From an uncultured Pseudobdellovibrionaceae bacterium (lineage in GTDB: Bacteria > Bdellovibrionota > Bdellovibrionia > Bdellovibrionales > JAMPXM01), in NCBI GenBank assembly GCA_934277865.1, contig CAKQVW010000107.1, positions 1 through 9,003 of the forward strand: DNA of 9,003 nucleotides. The letters run 5' to 3'. This document shows positions 1-5,089 of this stretch, piece after piece; the stretch's first letter is position 1, and each line of letters begins with the position of its first letter. The position numbers were made by a program, and so were the translations under genes. The notes beneath the pieces are model-generated. The model worked only from the letters and a program-made list of their open reading frames with translations, ran no database searches and was not told the origin of the DNA.

Positions 1-1
1 G

Positions 2-427
2 ATTCACGGGGTACTTGCGCGACTGCGTAAGCTGCTGGGGCCGGTGGGATCTTGGGTGAAACATGAGGGGGATGTGGACCAACTGAGCCAAGCTGCGGCT
101 CTGCAGGTGTACCGGCACGTTTCGCGAGAAACGAAGGCCGTGCGTGCGCCAGAGGCGCGCCAGCCTGACGGTGAGGCCGCGATCTCTCCGGCGGCCCATC
201 CCAATCTGAACTATCGGCAACTTCGAATTCTCAATGAATTGAAACGGCGCCCCGAGTTGTCGGTTCGCGAGTGTATGGATCTTTTAAATTCGACCAAAAT
301 CACGGCCAATCGCGACCTAAAAGCTCTGCTAGAAAGTCGACTCATCTCCTGCAGCGGCCGCGGCAAATCCACCCGCTACCACGCCAAGGGCCATGCGGCT
401 GAGGAATCATCGGCCGAATCAATTTGA
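2..427 (+). CDS. C-terminal part of a winged-helix DNA-binding protein (5' end outside window)
   Basis: The frame is open from base 2 with no stop until TGA at 425-427, so the gene almost certainly begins upstream of the window; the internal GTG at 44 is not a convincing start. The last third (about nt 206-382) reads as a winged helix-turn-helix: LNYRQLRILNELKRRPEL, a recognition-helix stretch with TANRDLKALLESRLI, then a basic wing GRGKSTRYHA. This pattern is the typical C-terminal domain of Fic-family proteins, of AlbA_2/Schlafen-type ATP-binding regulators and of DeoR-like regulators. It is preceded by a linker rich in Ala, Pro and Arg, and by a segment I do not recognise. The peptide HVSRETK at nt 116-136 is encoded by a parS-like palindrome. 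DNA binding is well supported; the identity of the missing N-terminal domain, and hence the function, cannot be told from here. Confidence 0.7.
   Translation: MHGVLARLRKLLGPVGSWVKHEGDVDQLSQAAALQVYRHVSRETKAVRAPEARQPDGEAAISPAAHPNLNYRQLRILNELKRRPELSVRECMDLLNSTKITANRDLKALLESRLISCSGRGKSTRYHAKGHAAEESSAESI
118..133. promoter_or_regulatory. parS-like palindrome inside a coding region
   Basis: CGTTTCGCGAGAAACG has perfect 6-bp arms (CGTTTC/GAAACG) around GCGA. Compared with the widely conserved ParB site TGTTTCACGTGAAACA, the central 14 bases differ at two positions (A to G and T to A in the centre). The encoded peptide HVSRET is the same one that genuine parS sites give when they lie inside genes. 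Against it, the centre is not symmetric, no parA/parB/rsmG gene is visible, and the word TTTCGCGAGA recurs at about 6033 in an unrelated gene, so ordinary codon use may explain it. Confidence 0.3.
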
Positions 428-472
428 GACGAAATTTTAGATTTGACGGGAAACTGCCGACAAGAGTCTAGC

Positions 473-1501
473 ATGAGAAATGTTTTGTTGGCTGTGCTCG
501 GTGTTTTAGCTCTCGGAGCGTGTGAATCATTTCGCGCGGACTCTGCCAAGGGAACAATTGCGCAACCTGTTCCTGAGGTTGGTAGCCCTGTCGCAGCGTC
601 GTGCCCTGACGGTTTTGTCGAACTGCCCGAGTCGATTGAAACAGCTCTCGGATATTCGCTATGTGTGGCGAAGTACGAAATGAAGGTTTCGTTGAACGAT
701 GGTACGCCTGTTTTGGATGGGCGAGGCACGACCAATCTCGATGCGTCACTTCATAGACCAGTTTCACGCAAAGAAGGGACACCTTGGGCGCGATTGCTTT
801 ATTCCGAAGCCCTGGCTGAATGTGCGAGTCTCGGTAACGGGTATTCTTTGATAACCAATCAACAGTGGGACTTGATCGCCGATGATATTGCGTCGGTTGC
901 GGAAAATTGGAGCAACGGAATTTTACGTTCCGGAAACTCGGATGACGTGATCGATGTGAATGCGTTGTCGGATGGTTGGACTTATGCAAACTCTGCGAAT
1001 TTGCTTGCTGCAGGCGACGACACAAACGGATACGAAGGAACGGGAAATAGCGCTGGTTCGGCCTATGGAGCCGGCGGTGAGCAGAATCGAACCCACACGT
1101 TATCCAACGGGCAAATTGTGTGGGACATGGCTGGAAACGCCAGAGAGATCGTGGATGTTGACGGACTTGGTGGAACACTTTCCTACACCGGGGGAGCCGC
1201 AACGGCCTATGTCAATCTCAACTCTGCCGCGATGACAAGCTTCGTAAGTGGTGCGAGTTCGTCGAATGCAGTAGCTTTGAACTTAAGTATCTTTCCTTTG
1301 GATGCAACATGGTCTCACGAGTCGGAGAACATCGGCCGCTTTTATATCTCGTCAGGGGTGCGGGCGGGCCGATTGATTTCAAGGGGCGGCAACTTTTCCG
1401 CAAGTAATAGCCCCGGCATTTATGCGGGTGATGTGGATGGCGAAGCGGCGACAACGCGGCCGACGAGCGGTGGATTCCGCTGCGTGTTTCGGCCGAATTA
1501 G
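473..1501 (+). CDS. Lipoprotein with degenerate SUMF1/FGE-like (C-type-lectin-fold) domain
   Basis: The chosen start is ATG 473, because it places a short lipoprotein signal at the N-terminus (MRNVLLAVLGVLALGAC, lipobox LGAC with Cys17) and has AAGAG six bases upstream; the frame opens further upstream at a TTG (443) that would spoil the signal. The product is 342 residues, predicted to be lipidated and held in the envelope. The mature part resembles the SUMF1/EgtB/PvdO family: VAKYEMKV early, an EALAECASLGNGYSLITNQQWDLI-like core, WDMAGNAREIVD at 217-228, RGGNF at 304-308 and a terminal GFRCVF (Cys337). The cysteine pair that acts in true formylglycine-generating enzymes lies between RGGxF and GFRC; here that stretch has no cysteine, so the protein is unlikely to be such an enzyme. 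Four other cysteines could form disulfides. A 45-nt gap separates it from the upstream gene, so cotranscription is possible. Function unknown; a binding or structural role is likeliest. Confidence 0.8.
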   Translation: MRNVLLAVLGVLALGACESFRADSAKGTIAQPVPEVGSPVAASCPDGFVELPESIETALGYSLCVAKYEMKVSLNDGTPVLDGRGTTNLDASLHRPVSRKEGTPWARLLYSEALAECASLGNGYSLITNQQWDLIADDIASVAENWSNGILRSGNSDDVIDVNALSDGWTYANSANLLAAGDDTNGYEGTGNSAGSAYGAGGEQNRTHTLSNGQIVWDMAGNAREIVDVDGLGGTLSYTGGAATAYVNLNSAAMTSFVSGASSSNAVALNLSIFPLDATWSHESENIGRFYISSGVRAGRLISRGGNFSASNSPGIYAGDVDGEAATTRPTSGGFRCVFRPN

Positions 1502-1540
1502 CCAACGACGATCAGTAGTAATATAACAAGCGAAGGTCGT

Positions 1541-1590
1541 GGCGCGTGGAGCTTGCGCCCGCGGCTTCGGCCGTGAACCGAAGGCTCGCG
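1541..1590. terminator. Tandem inverted repeats between convergent genes, possible bidirectional terminator
   Basis: Two GC-rich inverted repeats fill the gap between the converging genes that stop at 1501 and 1593. One is GGCGC (1541-1545) with GCGCC (1555-1559). The other pairs 1560-1570 with 1578-1590 around a 7-nt loop, about ten base pairs with two single-base bulges, and begins two bases after the minus-strand TAG. No T-run follows on either strand, so this is not a textbook intrinsic terminator. It could instead block read-through as RNA structure or protect 3' ends. Confidence 0.35.
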
Positions 1591-1592
1591 TT

Positions 1593-3344
1593 CTAGGCGA
1601 GGCTCAAGTTAAAGCCGACAGCGTGGTGACGGAACTCCTGTTCGCGGCCTTTTATGTCGTAGCGAAAAAGGGATTCGGCGAGGAGAGCGACTTTGCCGTA
1701 GTTCCATCGAAGAGAAAATCCCGGGCCGGCACCGATGCGAAATTTTTCGTCGACAAAGTCGGGGCTGGTCACGGCCGCCATTCTCAGCCACATCGTGAGA
1801 TCGAGATGTGACCAGAGCGTGACAGTGGGGCCAGTGCCACCGCTGAGTTCCCACCACGAGCAGGTTTCCGAACCCGTCAGCACGCAGTCGTTTTCCACTC
1901 CGCGATCGTAGGCCAATTTTAAACGCCACGAAGAGCCACTCGTGAAGGTGTCAACAGGTGCCAACGAGATGACTTCGTACAAGGTCGCGTGATCCACCGC
2001 GATCTTGCTGCTGCCATCGGATTTTGCCTGAGGCGTCCACAAAAGTCCAAAATGGCCCATCGTAATCTGGGCGGTTGGTGGGTAGCCAAGTTTGGGATCC
2101 AGTAGATCGTGCAGCGCGAGTTTGAAATCCAAGAGATAACTTTTTTCTCCTGCGAAGTCGCTGAAACCCAATCCAAGTCGTCTTGAACCTTGGGCGCTGT
2201 GAGGTGCTTCGTTCCAAGGTGGCTCAGGATTGAGCGGCTCCGAGGCGCCGCCAGTTTCTGCACGCTTGACGAGGATTTGTTTTTTGAAATCGTACTTGGC
2301 TTCTTTTCGGAGAATTTCTTTTGGATAGCGGTAGTCAAGATAGTCGATCGCTGCATCGAGCGCTTTTCGCTGGCTTTCGAGATCAAGGCCCGTGGTCAGT
2401 TGTTCCAACGATTCGTTTTTGGCGAATTGTCGCAAAGCTCGTTTCTCGTTGTCGTCGAGTCGGCCGTATCGGTTTTCAAACGTCGAACGCACGGACGGGC
2501 GAAAGTGAATGCGCGTGACGAGATCTTTTTGCCGGTAAAGGGTTTGTACGGTGTCGGCCGGCATCACGTGCGCTTTTAAAACATCGGTGAGGTGCAGAGT
2601 TGGGCGAGCGACTTCCAAAATCGAGAGGATGCGATACGAGCAGTTCTCTTTGAAATAGTGGTAGTTGAAGCTCGCATCGAGGAGCTCCCAGATGTAGGCG
2701 ACGGCCATCGCGACTTCATCTCGAGAAAAGTTTAAGTCGTACTCCCAGAGATCGCGCGATTCGAAGTCATTGTACTCGCGGACTTTGTAATAATACGGAT
2801 TGATGTCAAACGAACCCGGCATCAATCCGGAAACACCCAAAAACGAATAGACGAAGGGATTGTCCGACACTTTCATCGCCGCGTACCCGACGCCATAGTC
2901 AGAAAGCTCATATCGTTCGCAGGCCGGTGAGGGGAACTTCGTCCCCAATGTTTTTTCAAGCCAGAGTTTTCTTGCCGGAAAAACGCAGGCGACCGGATCT
3001 TCAAATTTTCCGTCACGAGAGAGAACTTTTCGCGTGTTTTTCGTGAGCTCTTCAATAGTCGTGAGGAGTTCGGCTTCGGGATTTCGCGAACCGTTGGCAT
3101 TCAAGAAAAACTGTGGCGACTTCGCCGGGCTTTCAACACCTCCCGAGAGTTTGGCCAAGAGTTTAGGTTGGTATTGTAGCAAGAGATGCCACGATCGGTG
3201 AGTGTGGAGTTTTTCCGCTCGGGCCTTTTCTAGCAGGACTGGCAAGTCAGATGCTGTGTTGACGGTCACAGCATTGACGGATGCCGCGTTGGCGGATGCC
3301 GCTGTAGAGAAAATAAAAAGCCCCACCGAAGTGAGGCCTTTCAT
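1593..3344 (-). CDS. DUF4105 (Lnb N-terminal-like) periplasmic protein, conserved GHT segment apparently missing
   Basis: Start: ATG 3344 gives 583 residues with a clean signal peptide (MKGLTSVGLFIFSTAASANA, cleavage near residue 20); a TTG at 3374 would overlap the upstream gene and add a non-signal stretch. Parts in order: an N-terminal helical region (about 45-140) with RSWHLLLQYQP, QFFLNANGSRNPEAELLTT and FPARKLWLE, as in long DUF4105 proteins; a DUF4105 core (about 142-250) with GVGYAA, NPYYYKVREY, ESRDLWEYDLN and YHYFKENCSYRIL (Cys235); and a C-terminal beta-rich part ending VGFNLSLA, which may be barrel-like. DUF4105 is the periplasmic domain of the Bacteroides lipoprotein N-acyltransferase Lnb, whose activity is thought to need a Cys and a His. 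Here the Cys remains, but the roughly 40 residues expected before GVGYAA, including GHTFLR, are absent. It lies 17 nt after the DUF3015 gene with no clear ribosome-binding site, suggesting translational coupling. Activity is doubtful; a periplasmic location is well supported. Confidence 0.82.
   Translation of the reverse strand: MKGLTSVGLFIFSTAASANAASVNAVTVNTASDLPVLLEKARAEKLHTHRSWHLLLQYQPKLLAKLSGGVESPAKSPQFFLNANGSRNPEAELLTTIEELTKNTRKVLSRDGKFEDPVACVFPARKLWLEKTLGTKFPSPACERYELSDYGVGYAAMKVSDNPFVYSFLGVSGLMPGSFDINPYYYKVREYNDFESRDLWEYDLNFSRDEVAMAVAYIWELLDASFNYHYFKENCSYRILSILEVARPTLHLTDVLKAHVMPADTVQTLYRQKDLVTRIHFRPSVRSTFENRYGRLDDNEKRALRQFAKNESLEQLTTGLDLESQRKALDAAIDYLDYRYPKEILRKEAKYDFKKQILVKRAETGGASEPLNPEPPWNEAPHSAQGSRRLGLGFSDFAGEKSYLLDFKLALHDLLDPKLGYPPTAQITMGHFGLLWTPQAKSDGSSKIAVDHATLYEVISLAPVDTFTSGSSWRLKLAYDRGVENDCVLTGSETCSWWELSGGTGPTVTLWSHLDLTMWLRMAAVTSPDFVDEKFRIGAGPGFSLRWNYGKVALLAESLFRYDIKGREQEFRHHAVGFNLSLA
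3250..3309 (-). repeat. Degenerate 15-nt tandem repeat at the signal-peptide junction of the DUF4105 gene
   Basis: Read on the plus strand, four consecutive 15-base units line up: GATGCTGTGTTGACG, GTCACAGCATTGACG, GATGCCGCGTTGGCG and GATGCCGCTGTAGAG. They encode the five-residue units STAAS, ANAAS, VNAVT and VNTAS, spanning the signal-peptidase site and the first mature residues. The pattern suggests in-frame slippage or duplication that lengthened the linker after the signal peptide. Confidence 0.55.
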
Positions 3345-3361
3345 CAGATTTCGAAGAGAAA

Positions 3362-3838
3362 TCAGCCTTGGCAAGATTGCGCCAAAACTTGAATTTGTTC
3401 AGACGAGTCTGCGCCTTCGGCGTAGATCGACTTGAAGTTTTGTTGAAGAGTCGCGCCGAACGATGCTTGGCAGCCCAACATGTTGTTGAGAGTTGCAAGG
3501 GTTTCGCCTTGGCCACGAGCGATGTCGTTTTCCAGGGCAACGGCGTTCGACTTGATGAACGAGTCGACTTCCGCTTTTGCGAAGAGGCCTTTACCGTAGT
3601 TCGAAGTACCAGTTGTGATACCGAAAGTTTGAACGCCTGTTCCGTTCAAAGTTGCAGCCACGATTTGCATCGCGCCTTCTTCTTTTCCAAATACGAGTGA
3701 ACCGAGACCGCAACCCGCAACACCGTAAACGCCGTTGCCTTTGAGGCCGCTCTGCGCGTTCGCTGATGGTGCGAAGCCAAACGAGAACATGCCAGCTGCG
3801 GCGATTGCCGATGCAAGAACCAATACTTGTTTCTTCAT
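3362..3838 (-). CDS. DUF3015 family secreted protein
   Basis: The product has 158 residues and starts at ATG 3838, with AAAGG/GGAAG purine-rich sequence upstream. MKKQVLVLASAIAAAGMFSF followed by ANA|Q at residues 28/29 is a clear Sec signal peptide, so the mature protein of about 130 residues is periplasmic or outside the cell. DUF3015 hallmarks follow: GVYGVAGCGLGSLVFG (Cys43), MQIVAATLNGTGVQTFGITTGTSNYG (57-82), then an acidic and Ala-rich helical stretch. Remaining cysteines are 123 and 156, the latter three residues from the end. From memory, many relatives have Cys where this protein has Tyr81 (TSNC versus TSNY), so the disulfide pattern may differ. The family has no established biochemical role. 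It is the first gene of a two-gene unit with the DUF4105 protein, which points to a shared envelope task. Codon use looks strong and regular, consistent with a well-expressed protein. Confidence 0.88.
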   Translation of the reverse strand: MKKQVLVLASAIAAAGMFSFGFAPSANAQSGLKGNGVYGVAGCGLGSLVFGKEEGAMQIVAATLNGTGVQTFGITTGTSNYGKGLFAKAEVDSFIKSNAVALENDIARGQGETLATLNNMLGCQASFGATLQQNFKSIYAEGADSSEQIQVLAQSCQG

Positions 3839-3855
3839 GATGAACCTTTGCTTCT

Positions 3856-3880
3856 TCCTTAAGACGTCATTGTCCTTAAG
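3856..3880 (-). repeat. Two CTTAAGGA boxes, direct repeat in the DUF3015 leader
   Basis: On the minus strand CTTAAGGA occurs twice (3873-3880 and 3856-3863), exactly 17 nt apart start to start, with GACGTC, itself a palindrome, in between. Each box contains an AAGGA Shine-Dalgarno-like core, but they lie about 20 and 40 bases from the ATG, too far to be the main ribosome-binding site. They may be protein or RNA-binding sites in the leader, or chance. Confidence 0.4.
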
Positions 3881-3891
3881 CTTGTAGGAAA

Positions 3892-3919
3892 ACTATGAAA
3901 AATGCGGCGCCAAAATCAA
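3892..3919 (-). promoter_or_regulatory. Candidate sigma70-type promoter for the DUF3015-DUF4105 unit
   Basis: On the minus strand TTGATT (3914-3919) is followed after 16 bases by CATAGT (3892-3897). The first element matches TTGACA at four of six positions and the second matches TATAAT at four of six. Transcription would start near 3885, leaving a leader of about 47 bases that contains two CTTAAGGA boxes. This is by inspection only; the hexamers are imperfect. Confidence 0.4.
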
Positions 3920-3961
3920 GTGACCAATCGGCTGACTAATCAAACGGCTAATCATTTGTCG
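3914..3961. repeat. AATC motifs at exact 12-nt spacing in the divergent control region
   Basis: AATC starts at 3914, 3926, 3938 and 3950, so four 12-nt units lie head to tail: AATCAAGTGACC, AATCGGCTGACT, AATCAAACGGCT and AATCATTTGTCG. The first two also share TGAC at the same offset. The array sits between the two divergent genes and its first unit overlaps the proposed -35 element of the minus-strand promoter, as expected of a repressor or activator array. Confidence 0.45.
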
Positions 3962-4012
3962 GATTGTGTTTTCGCTTGTTCTGCCTAAAAACTATGAAAC
4001 AATAAAGCGGTG

Positions 4013-5083
4013 ATGCGCTCATTTATTGTGCTTCTAATAGGCTTACTTGCGACCAGTTTGGCGGGCGGCTTGGGCCTCGCGCCGGCGAATGCGCAAGGAA
4101 GTTCGGGCAAAAACGTGAACCTGGGTGTTCCGGCCTTCACGCGCTTTGCTGTTTTCCCGCTGGAATTTGAAGGGGAGCGAGGCACGCGCATTGACAAGGC
4201 GACAGCCGATCGCCTGGACGAGACCTGGTGGCAGGTCCGCGAAGAACTAGCCGACACGGGTCGTTTTCTGGTGGCGACAAAGGCGTTTTTGCAGAAGGCC
4301 GATGTGTTTTCGCCGCGTGGCCTTTTGAGCACCGCCGATGCGGTGATCTTGGGCCGATATGTCGAGGCCGATGCCATCATGACGCTTAAGCTCGAGAGTC
4401 GGGAAATCAGCCTCTTTGTTTGGGATGCGTCGGACGGAAGTCTTGCGTGGAAGTCCCAGGTGGAACTTCACCCCTCAATCTTGATTCGCGACCAAGTTGG
4501 CAAAGTCGCTAAGGGCATGGTTCGCGAGTTCATTGCGGCGATGCCATATCATGGCGTGACGCTGAAGGACCAACTCGCACGTTCCGCAGTTTTTGACGAA
4601 GGCGGGAAGAAGTTTGCTCGGGTTCAGGTCGGCGGCAGTGCAGATGGCGCATCGACGCCCACGGCCATTGTGCCGGGCCAAGAGGTGCAGTGGATTCAGT
4701 TGCAAAAGTCGGGTCTGGAACCACTGTTTCAAGGCGGCGCCAAGCCCATCGTGAAAGCCGAGGGAACAATTCGCGAGGTCATCGGCCGGGTGGCGAAAGT
4801 TGAAATTCGTCGTGCTTTGGACATGACGGCCATTCGTGAAGGAGCGCTGCTGGCGGTGCCTGCCGAAGCCGAGCGGCTGCAGAAACAGGTGAGTCTGAAA
4901 GGGGCTGCGGAAAAGACAGGCGTTGATTCGGCCGTCGTGACCCTGCTTGCCACGAATGAAAAGGGTGGCGCTCTCGAACCGGAGGGGCGCCGTGCCGAAC
5001 GCGAGCGCGATGAGACCGGAGCCTTGGCCACGACACTTTCCATTCTCGGAAGCCTTGCCGTCATCCTACTTCTTGCGTTCTAA
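4013..5083 (+). CDS. Exported protein with TolB/FlgT-like core and C-terminal membrane tail, function unknown
   Basis: The product has 356 residues from ATG 4013; a GTG immediately before it (4010) would only add one Met. MRSFIVLLIGLLATSLAGGL with ANA|Q at 27/28 is a Sec signal peptide. Residues about 44-175 read as an alternating alpha/beta domain: FAVFPLEFEG, a helix with ADRLDETWWQVREEL, RFLVATKAFL, ADAVILGRYVEADAIMTLKL and a beta pair with WDASDGSLAWKSQV. This is reminiscent of the middle domain of FlgT and the TolB N-terminal fold. Residues about 245-285 (GTIREVIGRVAKVEIRRA... IREGALLAVP) look like a small beta-barrel domain, as at the FlgT C-terminus. A charged linker (GRRAERERDETG) leads to a hydrophobic tail at 336-356, LLLAF being the last residues. 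The fold likeness is my inference, not a confident family assignment. The downstream HAD gene starts 6 nt after its stop, so the two are almost certainly cotranscribed. Confidence 0.75.
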   Translation: MRSFIVLLIGLLATSLAGGLGLAPANAQGSSGKNVNLGVPAFTRFAVFPLEFEGERGTRIDKATADRLDETWWQVREELADTGRFLVATKAFLQKADVFSPRGLLSTADAVILGRYVEADAIMTLKLESREISLFVWDASDGSLAWKSQVELHPSILIRDQVGKVAKGMVREFIAAMPYHGVTLKDQLARSAVFDEGGKKFARVQVGGSADGASTPTAIVPGQEVQWIQLQKSGLEPLFQGGAKPIVKAEGTIREVIGRVAKVEIRRALDMTAIREGALLAVPAEAERLQKQVSLKGAAEKTGVDSAVVTLLATNEKGGALEPEGRRAERERDETGALATTLSILGSLAVILLLAF

Positions 5084-5089
5084 TGGGAC

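Noticed and set aside
443..471. TTGACG at 443 as a -35 box for the lipoprotein gene
   Set aside because: No acceptable -10 follows at 16-18 bases, and transcription would begin at or after the ATG.
468..1202. Minus-strand open frame of 244 codons across the SUMF1-like gene
   Set aside because: The composition is Arg/His/Pro/Ser-rich as typical for shadow frames, and the plus strand has a lipoprotein signal and family motifs.
1539..1811. Plus-strand open frame overlapping the 3' end of the DUF4105 gene
   Set aside because: It lies antisense to a gene with clear family motifs and a natural hydrophobicity pattern, and its own product has no recognisable features.
3345..3374. TTG start at 3374 for the DUF4105 gene
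   Set aside because: It would overlap the DUF3015 stop and put ten residues before an otherwise clean signal peptide beginning MKGL at 3344.
3964..3991. Candidate plus-strand promoter TTGTGT-16-TAAAAA before the gene at 4013
   Set aside because: Only three of six and four of six matches, and the leader would be about 15 bases; too weak to list as a feature.
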